In this document: piece by piece, positions 1 to 7,312 of the stretch
How positions within the stretch are numbered: the stretch's first letter is position 1
How the letters are laid out: every line of letters starts with the position of its first letter
From: RGIG9041 sp045612565
GTDB lineage: Bacteria; Bacillota; Clostridia; Oscillospirales; QAKW01
Direction: 5' to 3'
Assembly (NCBI GenBank): GCA_045612565.1
Contig: JAZKZG010000070.1
Location: 1-19,192 of the forward strand
DNA: 19,192 bases
Translations under genes and position numbers: made by a program
Notes under the pieces: generated by a model
The model's input: only the letters and a program-made list of their open reading frames with translations
Database searches by the model: none
Told to the model about the DNA's origin: nothing

Positions 1-147
1 AGGGACACAGGCTACACCTGTCGTGCTTGCCGACCGCTCCGCACTGCTCGCGGTACCCGTCTTCGCACCATCTGCCTACAAAAACAGTCCACAGGACTGT
101 TTTGCTATACGGCATCTGCCCCCTCGGGTTTCGAGTCCCTATTGTTC
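1..147. other. GC-richer non-coding edge segment with hairpins
   Basis: I see no credible gene here. Short open frames running through this stretch into the tRNA have no ribosome binding site and read across the tRNA in the wrong sense. The segment is visibly richer in G and C than the adjoining DNA. It contains a 5-base stem with arms ACAGG and CCTGT at 6-20, a 10-base perfect hairpin at 81-103, the octamer CATCTGCC twice (68-75 and 113-120), and a tRNA T-arm-like string at 130-140. It may be the end of a dispersed repeat that starts before the window, but that cannot be shown from one copy. Confidence 0.4.
81..103. repeat. Perfect 10-bp hairpin in edge segment
   Basis: AAAACAGTCC at 81-90 pairs perfectly with GGACTGTTTT at 94-103 around the loop ACA. 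The A-run and T-run on the two sides would let it act as a weak terminator on either strand. It could equally be the core of a small palindromic repeat element. No adjacent gene end explains it within the window. Confidence 0.5.
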
Positions 148-214
148 AATTAATAACAAAAATCGGTATCCGTTCGGATACCGATTTTTATTGGTGGACC
201 AACAGGGACTCGAA
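130..214. repeat. Inverted repeat pairing a T-arm-like string with the tRNA T arm
   Basis: The 11-mer AGGGACTCGAA at 204-214 lies in the T-arm of the tRNA-Met gene. It recurs as its exact reverse complement at 130-140. With flanks included, the match is about 20 bases with two differences (CAACAGGGACTCGAACCCCG against CAATAGGGACTCGAAACCCG). The upstream copy has no other recognisable tRNA parts, so it is not a second tRNA gene. It may be a tRNA-derived fragment within the edge element, or chance. Confidence 0.4.
158..189 (-). terminator. Rho-independent terminator of tRNA-Met
   Basis: A perfect 14-base stem (158-171 with 176-189) surrounds a 4-base loop. Read on the minus strand, it starts 2 bases beyond the tRNA CCA end and finishes in TTTTTGTTATT. 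The A/T flanks make it nearly symmetrical, so it may also stop plus-strand transcription from the edge segment. Confidence 0.85.
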
Positions 215-268
215 CCCCGGACCAACCGGTTATGAGCCGGTTGCTCTAACCAACTGAGCTATTGGTCC
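192..268 (-). tRNA. tRNA-Met (anticodon CAT), elongator type
   Basis: The minus strand folds as a complete 77-base cloverleaf. The acceptor stem is GGACCAA with TTGGTCC. The D arm is GCTCAGTTGGTTAGAGC. The anticodon arm reads ACCGGCTCATAACCGGT with anticodon CAT. The T arm contains GGTTCGAGTCC, followed by discriminator A and an encoded CCA at 192-194. The G1-C72 pair, and the absence of the three G-C pairs flanking the anticodon loop that mark initiators, make it an elongator methionine tRNA. A CAT anticodon can also belong to tRNA-Ile2 (lysidine-modified), which the sequence alone does not fully exclude, but the acceptor stem resembles clostridial elongator Met. Confidence 0.92.
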
Positions 269-285
269 TCAATTAGTGCCTAATT

Positions 286-314
286 ATTATAGCAAACCAA
301 CCACCCTTTGTCAA
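286..314 (-). promoter_or_regulatory. Consensus promoter of tRNA-Met
   Basis: On the minus strand there is a perfect -35 TTGACA (309-314) and a perfect -10 TATAAT (286-291), separated by exactly 17 bases. The -10 ends 17 bases before the tRNA 5' end. A perfect sigma-A promoter is typical of stable RNA genes. Confidence 0.9.
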
Positions 315-352
315 TATTATATTTTAAAATCACGCAAAATATTATAAATATA

Positions 353-381
353 TAGAAAACTGTAATTCATTGTAGTATAAT
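353..381 (+). promoter_or_regulatory. Probable promoter of the trkA operon
   Basis: A perfect -10 TATAAT (376-381) is preceded at 17 bases by TAGAAA (353-358), a four-of-six match to the -35 consensus. It would give a leader of about 25-30 bases before the trkA start. It lies back to back with the tRNA promoter. Confidence 0.6.
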
Positions 382-414
382 AAATAAAACCTATAGAATT
401 TAAGGACTAAAATT

Positions 415-1773
415 ATGAAGATAATTATTGCAGGATGTGGAAAAGTTGGTTCAACTCTTGTATCGGCATTAACGCAAGAGGGACACGATATTGTCGTGAT
501 TGATAATGACACCGACGCTATTTCCGATATAACAAACACACACGATATAATGTCCGTGTGCGGTGATGCCACTGATTGTGAAGCACTTTCGGAAGCAGGG
601 GTTGACAGCGCACGTCTTTTTGTGTCTGTTGCAAACTCTGACGAGGTAAATATGCTCAGCTGTCTTATCGCTCGTCGTATGGGTGCGCGTCACACCATTG
701 CGCGTATGCGTAAGCCAGAATACAGCGACCACAGTCTTGACTTTTTACGCCGTCAGTTAGAACTCTCCGTTGCAGTAAACCCTGAGCAACTTGCCGCAAA
801 AGAGATTTATAACATCCTAAAGCTTCCTACAGCAGTAAAAATAGAAAAATTTTCATCAAACAGTTTTGAAATGATGGAAATAAAACTTCGAGAAGACTCT
901 GTTTTTGTCGGCAAAAGTCTCATTGAACTGCGTTCAAAATTTAAAGCAAACTTTCTTGTCTGTGCAGTACGTCGCGGTGACAAAGCCTATATACCTGACG
1001 GCAACTTTGTGCTTGAAGTCGGTGATCGTATAGGTATAACCGCTGCTCCCACTGAACTTTTGAGACTTTTAAAACAACTCGGCACTGTTCGTAAACAGGT
1101 AAAAACAGCGATGATTCTCGGCGCGGGAAAAACTTCATACTACCTTGCAAAAATGCTTGTTGAAGCGGGCACATCGGTTAAAATAATCGAAAAAGACGAA
1201 GAAATCTGCAAAAAGTTCAGCCACGAAATTCCTGAGGCAGTTATTATCCATGGTGACGGCGCTGACCAGGAACTTTTGCGAGAAGAGGGAATTGCATCTT
1301 CCGATGCGTTCGTATCGCTTACGGGTACTGATGAACAAAATATTCTCATTTCCTGCTTTGCTCTTTCGCAAAATGTTTCAAAGGTAATTACCAAAATCAA
1401 CCGTAACGAATTTCTATCAATTGCCGAAAAACTCGGGCTTGACAGCATCGTGTCGCCCAAATCCGCCGTTGCAGACGTGCTTGTGAGTTACGCACGTGCA
1501 CTTCAAAACTCAATGGGCAGTAAGGTAGAAACACTTTACAAGCTTATGGATGGTAGGGTAGAGGCACTTCAGTTTAGTGTAAATGCCGATTTTGAATACG
1601 TTGATATTCCGCTTAAAGATTTGCAGACAAAAAACAATGTTCTTATAGCAGGTATTGTCCGTGGACGTAAAACCATTATCCCTTCAGGTATGGATGTGAT
1701 ACAAAAAGGCGATAAAGTCGTAGTATTCACAACGGGCTACCGTCTCGGTGATTTGTCGGATATTATCAGGTAG
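415..1773 (+). CDS. trkA: Trk potassium uptake regulatory subunit TrkA
   Basis: This is the cytosolic NAD(H)/nucleotide-binding gating ring of the Trk/Ktr K+ channel, which controls the membrane pore TrkH. At 452 residues it is the usual double-length TrkA, with two RCK_N/RCK_C repeats. The first Rossmann domain opens with GCGKVG at residues 7-12. The first RCK_C domain spans about 141-222. A second Rossmann domain begins near 230 with GAGKTS at 237-242, where the last glycine of GxGxxG is serine. A second RCK_C domain ends the protein near 452. The start is supported by AAGGA 8 bases upstream. It is first in a tight cluster, 8 bases before trkH, its obligate partner. The degenerate second glycine motif is common in the second half of TrkA proteins and suggests that one half dominates ligand binding; that last point is inference. 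Confidence 0.95.
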   Translation: MKIIIAGCGKVGSTLVSALTQEGHDIVVIDNDTDAISDITNTHDIMSVCGDATDCEALSEAGVDSARLFVSVANSDEVNMLSCLIARRMGARHTIARMRKPEYSDHSLDFLRRQLELSVAVNPEQLAAKEIYNILKLPTAVKIEKFSSNSFEMMEIKLREDSVFVGKSLIELRSKFKANFLVCAVRRGDKAYIPDGNFVLEVGDRIGITAAPTELLRLLKQLGTVRKQVKTAMILGAGKTSYYLAKMLVEAGTSVKIIEKDEEICKKFSHEIPEAVIIHGDGADQELLREEGIASSDAFVSLTGTDEQNILISCFALSQNVSKVITKINRNEFLSIAEKLGLDSIVSPKSAVADVLVSYARALQNSMGSKVETLYKLMDGRVEALQFSVNADFEYVDIPLKDLQTKNNVLIAGIVRGRKTIIPSGMDVIQKGDKVVVFTTGYRLGDLSDIIR

Positions 1774-1781
1774 GTGAATAA

Positions 1782-3224
1782 ATGAACAGAAGAATGGTTT
1801 TAAAAACAGTCGGACAAATATGTTTGTCCTTGGCAGCATTACTTGTGTTACCACTTGTTGTATCATTTGTTTACGGAGAAAAAAATGTTGCTTATGCCTT
1901 TTTAAAAACAATATTTATAAGCGTTGTATCAGGACTCGCCGTAATATATATATCCCGTCCTGATTCACGCGTTATCTATGCAAAGGAAAGCTTTGTTATT
2001 GTTTCACTTGCGTGGATTGTCACATCCGTTTTGGGTGCACTCCCGTTTGTTTTTTCGGGTGAGATACCAAACTTTATCGACGCTTTTTTTGAAACGGTAA
2101 GTGGTTTTACCACAACGGGCGCGTCGATTGTTACCGACGTTGAAAAGATGAGTCACGGCATTCTTTTCTGGCGTAGTTTTACTCACTGGATAGGCGGTAT
2201 GGGTGTGCTTGTATTCATTATGGCAATTATCCCCGTGTCCGACCGCTCAATTCATCTTATGCGTGCTGAAATGCCTGGGCCCATAGTAGGTAAACTTGTT
2301 CCAAAAGCAAAAGATACCGCAAAAATCCTCTATTTTATGTATATCGTGCTCACTGCCGTGCAAGTTGTTTTTCTTCTTTTTGGTGGAATGAACCTTTTTG
2401 AAAGCGTTATTCACGCATTTGGTACCGCAGGTACAGGCGGATTTGGCATAAAAGCAGACAGTATTGGCGGATATAGCCCATATATCCAATGGGTTATAAC
2501 AATATTTATGCTCCTTTTTGGCGTAAACTTTAACCTCTATTATCTTATTTTGCTTAAAAAATTCAAATCTGCAATCAAAAGTACTGAACTTTGGTGCTAT
2601 TTTGGTATAGTCGTCGCATCTATTACTGCAATTGCGATAAATATTTATCCTCTTATAAATAATGTTGCCGACGCAATTCGCCACTCGGCTTTTCAGGTAT
2701 CAACAATCATTACCACCACAGGCTACGCCACGACAGATTTTAATCTATGGCCCTCCCTTTCAAAATCAATACTTCTCATTTTAATGTTTTTTGGCGGCTG
2801 TGCAGGTTCTACTGCGGGCGGACTTAAAATATCTCGTGTTGTAATACTGGGTAAAATGATACGTCGTGAACTCAAGCGTATGCTTCATCCCCGTTCGGTA
2901 AATACCATAAACTTTGAAGGAAAACCTCTTGACGAATCGACAATCAAGGGTATCAGCAGTTATTTTGCTATATATATTGCCTTGTTTGCAATAATTTTTC
3001 TTGTTTTAAGTATTGAACCGTTTGGCTTTGAAACCAACTTTTCGGCAACTGCTGCTTGTTTTAATAATGTTGGACCTGGCTTTTCACTTGTGGGTCCCAC
3101 GGGTAATTTTTCTATTTTTTCCGATTTTTCTACTTTTATACTGTCAATTGCAATGCTTCTCGGCAGACTCGAGATTTTCCCGTTGGTACTCGCACTTTCA
3201 TTCTCAACCTGGAAAAAGCAATAG
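1782..3224 (+). CDS. trkH: Trk/Ktr potassium uptake membrane subunit TrkH
   Basis: This is the K+-translocating membrane subunit that works with TrkA. At 480 residues it has the family length. All four pore-loop motifs of the SKT superfamily are visible in order: TTTGAS at 110-115, TAGTGGFG at 215-222, TTTGY at 311-315 and NNVGPG at 428-433, each with the selectivity-filter glycine. Conserved segments FWRSFTHWIGGMGVLVF (129-145) and GGCAGSTAGGLK (338-349) and the C-terminal GRLEIFP stretch (461-467) are also present. The start lies 8 bases after trkA, whose stop codon overlaps the AGGTAGGTG ribosome binding region, so the two are probably translationally coupled. Nothing appears truncated. 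The choice between TrkH and KtrB names is not decided by sequence, but the double-length TrkA favours Trk. Confidence 0.95.
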   Translation: MNRRMVLKTVGQICLSLAALLVLPLVVSFVYGEKNVAYAFLKTIFISVVSGLAVIYISRPDSRVIYAKESFVIVSLAWIVTSVLGALPFVFSGEIPNFIDAFFETVSGFTTTGASIVTDVEKMSHGILFWRSFTHWIGGMGVLVFIMAIIPVSDRSIHLMRAEMPGPIVGKLVPKAKDTAKILYFMYIVLTAVQVVFLLFGGMNLFESVIHAFGTAGTGGFGIKADSIGGYSPYIQWVITIFMLLFGVNFNLYYLILLKKFKSAIKSTELWCYFGIVVASITAIAINIYPLINNVADAIRHSAFQVSTIITTTGYATTDFNLWPSLSKSILLILMFFGGCAGSTAGGLKISRVVILGKMIRRELKRMLHPRSVNTINFEGKPLDESTIKGISSYFAIYIALFAIIFLVLSIEPFGFETNFSATAACFNNVGPGFSLVGPTGNFSIFSDFSTFILSIAMLLGRLEIFPLVLALSFSTWKKQ

Positions 3225-3237
3225 GAGGAGAATAACA

Positions 3238-3465
3238 ATGCTGTTTTTTAAATCAAAATACGAAAAAGAACTCGAATACACGCTATCTGAGCTAAAAAAC
3301 TATCTTTCAAATAACTATAAGGACGCTGCTCACACCTGTCGTGAGCAGCTTTTCACCCTTTCGGAAAAATATTTTGCCGAAGGCAATATCACCCAAAAGG
3401 TGTATAGAAAATATATAGCAATCTATAAACATTATACCGAATTACTAAAAGATTATCACCACTAA
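3238..3465 (+). CDS. Small unknown protein between trkH and the MFS-GH2 gene
   Basis: I do not recognise this 75-residue protein. The frame is open further upstream into trkH, but the real start is almost certainly the ATG at 3238. It follows AGGAGGAG at a good distance and lies 13 bases after the trkH stop. The product has no signal peptide and no membrane helix. It begins MLFFKSKYEKELEYTLSELK, is rich in Lys, Glu and Tyr, and looks wholly helical, possibly a short coiled coil or helical hairpin. It has a single Cys near residue 34. It lies 10 bases before the next gene, so it is co-transcribed. A cytosolic accessory to either neighbouring membrane protein is possible, but nothing in the sequence says which. 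Confidence 0.75.
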   Translation: MLFFKSKYEKELEYTLSELKNYLSNNYKDAAHTCREQLFTLSEKYFAEGNITQKVYRKYIAIYKHYTELLKDYHH

Positions 3466-3475
3466 GGAGAGATAT

Positions 3476-6448
3476 ATGAAAACAAAACTTGGCAGTCGTT
3501 TCTGGATGGTACTCACAATCTTCAGCCTTATGGGGCAGGTGGCATGGGTTGTTGAAAATATGTATTTTAACGTTTTTATCTATAAAATGTTTAATGCATC
3601 TGCATCGGATATTTCACTTATGGTTGCGGCATCGTCTGTTGCGGCAACTCTTACAACCGTTTTTATCGGTGCGCTTTCAGATAAAATCGGCAAGCGTAAA
3701 ATTTTTATATGCTCTGGCTATATTCTTTGGGGCATATCAATTTTAAGCTTTGTTTTTCTGCGTGTTGATATAATATCAAAGATTATTCCGGCAACAATTG
3801 AGGCGGTATCAGTCGGTATTTCGCTTACCATAATTCTCGACTGTGTTATGACGTTTTTTGGCTCTGCAGCAAACGATGCTGCATTTAATGCATGGCTTAC
3901 CGATTCTACCGACAATACAAATCGTGGCTCAGCAGAGGGTATCAACTCAATGATGCCTCTTGTTGCAATACTTGTGGTGTTTGGCGGCTTTATGTTTTTT
4001 GATTTGTCACAGGCTGCAAGCTGGACATCTATATTTTTAATAATTGGTGCGCTTACTTTAATAATCGGTGTTCTGGGCTTATTTATAATAAAAGAACCGA
4101 GTATTACTCAAAATAATGAATCCTACATAAAAACAGTATTCTATGGGTTTAAAATATCAACAATAAAGCAAAATCCAACGCTGTATGTTTCACTTGCGGC
4201 ATTTATACTTTTTAATATTTCAATCCAGATTTTTATGCCGTATCTTATTATCTATTATGAGGTATCGCTCGGTATGACAAACTATGTGTTTGTTATGGCA
4301 CCTGCAATAATCGTGGCATCGGTTGTTACTGCACTTTGGGGTAGGGTATATGACAAAAAAGGCTTTTCTTTTTCAGGTGTTATTGCCGTATTGTCACTTG
4401 TTTTGGGTTATGTGCTTTTATACCTTTTCAAATCAACCCCGCTTGTCTTTGTCGGCTCACTTTTTATGATGAGCGGCTACCTTTCGGGAATGGGCGTGTT
4501 CGGTGCGATTATACGTGATAATACACCAAAGGGTAAATCGGGACTTTTGCAAGGTGTGCGCATTTTTTCGCAGGTGTTTGTCCCCGGTGTTGTGGGACCA
4601 TTTATAGGAAAACTTGTTTTGGCAAACGCAAAAACAATTGTCGGCTCTGACGGTACATCGTCTTTTGTGCCAAGTGCAAATATCTTTCTTGCGGCACTTG
4701 TTGCAATTTGCTTTGTGTTTCCATTCTTCTTACTTGTTAAAAAAACAAAAAAATTACCATTTAATCAATTAACAACACCCTTTGAAAAGGATATAAAAGA
4801 TATTCCGTTTGCAGAATATCCACGTCCGCAACTTCGTCGTGATAGTTACTTTTGTCTTAACGGTGAGTGGGATTTTGAAATAAAGAATAAATATGTCGGA
4901 AAAATTCTTGTACCTTTTGCTCCCGAGAGTAGACTGTCGGGCGTTATGAAAGATATCGGTAAAAAAGATCTAATGCTGTATAGTCGTAATTTCGATATGG
5001 CTTGTGATTTTTTAAATGACAAAACAATACTTCATTTTGGCGCAGTTGACCAATTTTGTAAGGTTTTTGTAAACGAAGCATTTGTAGGTGAGCATAGCGG
5101 TGGCTATACTCCATTCAGCTTTGACGTGTCAGATTACGTTAAAGTCGGTACCAACTCAATACGTGTTGAAGTGACAGACCCGTCCCACATTGATGAAGCA
5201 TATGGTAAGCAGCGTAAAAAACGCGGTGGTATGTGGTATACCAAAATAAGCGGTATATGGCAGACTGTGTGGCTTGAAAGCGTGTCAAAAGACGCAATTG
5301 ACAGTCTTATCATAACCCCCACGCTTGATAGCGTAACAGTATCCGCAGTCGGAGGTGCAAAAGAAAAAACGCTTGTATTTCAAGGTAAAGAATATGAGTT
5401 TTCAAGCGAAGTTACAATCGAAATCGAAAATCCTGTCAATTGGACTCCCGAAACACCACATCTCTATGATTTTTGCGTAAAATCAGGTGGCGACACAGTA
5501 TATTCATATTTTGCTCTCCGCACAGTCGATATCGGTGAAAAAAACGGCAAATCGTACATTCTTTTAAATGGTAAGCCTTACTATTTTCACGGCCTTCTTG
5601 ACCAGGGGTATTTCAGTGACGGTATATACCTACCTGCAACCGCTGAAGGCTTTAAAAACGATATTTTAAAAATGAAGGAGTGCGGATTTAATATGTTGCG
5701 TAAGCATATTAAACTCGAGCCCGACATTTTTTATTACTATTGCGACAAATACGGAATGGCGGTTTTTCAGGATTTTATCAATAACGGGCGCTATGATTTT
5801 ATTATAGATACTGCAATTCCCACGGTGTTTTTACGTCGAGGTATCACGCACAGAGCAAACAAACACCGACGAGAACGTTTTATTAAAACGTCAGAGTGTA
5901 TAGTAGATTGCCTTTATAATCATCCGAGCGTAATTTACTATACAATTTTCAATGAGGGATGGGGACAGTTTAAAGCTGACAGTTGCTATACGCATTTTAG
6001 GGCGTATGATCCTACAAGAATTTACGATACAACGTCGGGTTGGTTTAAAGAAAAACTGTCCGACGTTGAAAGCGACCATATTTATTTCAAACCTGTTAAA
6101 CTAAAAGCAGTCAAAGGAAAACCGATGGTGCTTTCCGAGTTTGGCGGATATTCGTGTAAGGTTGACGGTCACTTTTTTAACCCGAACTCCAATACGGGTT
6201 ACAGTTTTTTTACAACTGATCCCAAGAAATTTGAAAAAGCGCTGATTGCGATGTATCAGCGTGACGTAATAGGTAATATCAAAAATGGACTTTGTGCATC
6301 GGTGCTAACCCAACTGTCTGATGTTGAGGACGAAACAAACGGACTATTTACTTACGATCGTGCTGTATTAAAAGTTGACCCTGACATAATGAAAGAACTT
6401 TCTTTACAAATTTATGGCGAATTCAACATAACAAAAAATCAGGCTTAA
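3476..6448 (+). CDS. Fusion of MFS transporter (N) and GH2 glycoside hydrolase (C)
   Basis: This is one 990-residue open frame with two complete modules. Residues 1 to about 422 are an MFS permease with about 12 hydrophobic segments. The loop-2 signature SDKIGKRK is at 68-75, and a basic KKTKK stretch follows the last helix (422-426), placing the C-terminus in the cytosol. After a linker of about 25 residues, a GH2 enzyme begins near 447 with EYPRPQLRR. The sugar-binding domain is at about 447-605 and includes LNGEWDF (461-467) and GGMWYTKISGIWQTVWLE. A short Ig-like domain is at about 606-683, and a TIM barrel at about 690-980. The predicted acid/base is N826-E827 in IFNEGWG, and the nucleophile is E888 in LSEFGG. 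The glucuronide-specific NxK motif is absent (DETNGLF instead), so beta-glucuronidase is unlikely; the substrate is unknown. The start has AAGGAGAG. It is last in the trk cluster. A glycoside imported by the first half could be hydrolysed at the inner membrane face by the second (inference). Confidence 0.9.
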   Translation: MKTKLGSRFWMVLTIFSLMGQVAWVVENMYFNVFIYKMFNASASDISLMVAASSVAATLTTVFIGALSDKIGKRKIFICSGYILWGISILSFVFLRVDIISKIIPATIEAVSVGISLTIILDCVMTFFGSAANDAAFNAWLTDSTDNTNRGSAEGINSMMPLVAILVVFGGFMFFDLSQAASWTSIFLIIGALTLIIGVLGLFIIKEPSITQNNESYIKTVFYGFKISTIKQNPTLYVSLAAFILFNISIQIFMPYLIIYYEVSLGMTNYVFVMAPAIIVASVVTALWGRVYDKKGFSFSGVIAVLSLVLGYVLLYLFKSTPLVFVGSLFMMSGYLSGMGVFGAIIRDNTPKGKSGLLQGVRIFSQVFVPGVVGPFIGKLVLANAKTIVGSDGTSSFVPSANIFLAALVAICFVFPFFLLVKKTKKLPFNQLTTPFEKDIKDIPFAEYPRPQLRRDSYFCLNGEWDFEIKNKYVGKILVPFAPESRLSGVMKDIGKKDLMLYSRNFDMACDFLNDKTILHFGAVDQFCKVFVNEAFVGEHSGGYTPFSFDVSDYVKVGTNSIRVEVTDPSHIDEAYGKQRKKRGGMWYTKISGIWQTVWLESVSKDAIDSLIITPTLDSVTVSAVGGAKEKTLVFQGKEYEFSSEVTIEIENPVNWTPETPHLYDFCVKSGGDTVYSYFALRTVDIGEKNGKSYILLNGKPYYFHGLLDQGYFSDGIYLPATAEGFKNDILKMKECGFNMLRKHIKLEPDIFYYYCDKYGMAVFQDFINNGRYDFIIDTAIPTVFLRRGITHRANKHRRERFIKTSECIVDCLYNHPSVIYYTIFNEGWGQFKADSCYTHFRAYDPTRIYDTTSGWFKEKLSDVESDHIYFKPVKLKAVKGKPMVLSEFGGYSCKVDGHFFNPNSNTGYSFFTTDPKKFEKALIAMYQRDVIGNIKNGLCASVLTQLSDVEDETNGLFTYDRAVLKVDPDIMKELSLQIYGEFNITKNQA

Positions 6449-6461
6449 AGCCTGATTTTTT
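6433..6461. terminator. Bidirectional terminator between convergent MFS-GH2 and ZIP genes
   Basis: A7-base core TCAGGCT/AGCCTGA extends through A6/T6 flanks into a 13-base stem (6433-6445 with 6449-6461). The 3-base loop is exactly the TAA stop codon of the plus-strand fusion gene (6446-6448). On the minus strand it begins one base after the ZIP stop codon. T-runs on both strands make it work in both directions. Confidence 0.88.
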
Positions 6462-6462
6462 G

Positions 6463-7302
6463 TTATAAGAATATTATAAGTAAACCAACCAGAATTCCCA
6501 CAATTGCCGAAAATGAAGGTGCTTTGCTGTGATACATAAGAATGGATTGCGGCAGTATTTCACCAAAAACAACATACAGCATGGCTCCGCTTGCAAACCC
6601 TAAACTAAGCGTCAGACCCAGAGGACCAATCTCACCAAGCCAGTATCCAAATACAGCACCAAGTATAGTAGGAATGCCTGTTGAAGCTGTAATAAGTACG
6701 GCCTTGGTCTTTTTCATTCCACCTGTAATAAGCGGTACTGAAACCGCCATACCCTCGGGGATATTATGTAATCCAATAAGAATTGCCAGAACTAACGATG
6801 CCCCGCCGAGAATTGTGTTTTCTGCGGCAAATGATGCGCCGATAGTCATACCTTCGGGTACGTTGTGAAGTGCAATGGCACAAGCCATCACAATTCCCGC
6901 CACAAAAAGAGAAAGTTTGTTGTCGTTTCTGTCTCTGTGATGTTCCCAGTGGTCGCTGTGGATAAGCTCATTCAAGTCATCCGCGGTTTTGGGATGATTG
7001 TCATCAATATGCTCGATTTCGGGTGTGGTTTTGCGGTCTATGATGTAATTTAGTAAAAACGTAATCAAAACACCCATCATAATTGCAAAAATCACGGTAA
7101 ATATTCCTGAATTTGTTTCAATGGCTTCAACAACCAGATCGAAACAAACAACGCTAAGCATTACACCTGCTGCAAAACTAAGCAACAAACTAACTGTGCG
7201 CTTAGACTCTTTTTGGAGTAGGGCTCCGATAAGTCCGCCAAGTCCTGTTCCTACAACACCCGCAATAGCGGTAACAATTAATAAAGCTTCAATACTACCC
7301 AT
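6463..7302 (-). CDS. ZIP-family divalent metal transporter
   Basis: This is a polytopic importer, probably for Zn2+ and possibly Fe2+ or Mn2+, of the ZIP family (ZupT-like branch). At 279 residues it has about eight hydrophobic segments. The two metal-site signatures in helices IV and V are intact: HNVPEG at 146-151 and HNIPEG at 179-184. A His/Asp/Glu-rich cytosolic loop (about 95-125, with several His such as HSDHWEHH at 115-122) lies between helices III and IV, as is usual for metal sensing or delivery in this family. The ribosome binding site AAAGG overlaps the stop codon of the upstream HAD gene, with 10 bases between the two frames, so the pair is an operon with coupled translation. Metal specificity cannot be read from the sequence. 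Zur or other metal-responsive operators were not recognised. Confidence 0.92.
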   Translation of the reverse strand: MGSIEALLIVTAIAGVVGTGLGGLIGALLQKESKRTVSLLLSFAAGVMLSVVCFDLVVEAIETNSGIFTVIFAIMMGVLITFLLNYIIDRKTTPEIEHIDDNHPKTADDLNELIHSDHWEHHRDRNDNKLSLFVAGIVMACAIALHNVPEGMTIGASFAAENTILGGASLVLAILIGLHNIPEGMAVSVPLITGGMKKTKAVLITASTGIPTILGAVFGYWLGEIGPLGLTLSLGFASGAMLYVVFGEILPQSILMYHSKAPSFSAIVGILVGLLIIFL

Positions 7303-7312
7303 TTTTTAACCT

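Noticed and set aside
115..147. Possible second tRNA on the plus strand, from the T-arm-like TTCGAGTCCCT
   Set aside because: The T stem does not pair properly, and no acceptor, D or anticodon arm can be found around it.
23..257. Two overlapping plus-strand open frames of 70 and 76 codons ending in or beyond the tRNA
   Set aside because: They read through the tRNA gene on the opposite strand and through its terminator, and have no ribosome binding site. Such frames are a known source of false proteins next to tRNA genes.
2247..2684. 145-codon minus-strand open frame inside trkH
   Set aside because: It is antisense to conserved pore-forming segments of TrkH, has no family resemblance, and is a shadow of the coding strand.
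3013..3237. Upstream extension of the small gene into trkH (150-codon version)
   Set aside because: The extension lies in a shifted frame within the conserved trkH coding sequence. The ATG at 3238 has AGGAGG directly before it.
4730..4830. Assembly or frameshift artefact joining separate MFS and GH2 genes
   Set aside because: No remnant stop codon, start codon or Shine-Dalgarno sequence is visible at the junction, and the linker is continuous in frame. Only raw reads could fully exclude it.
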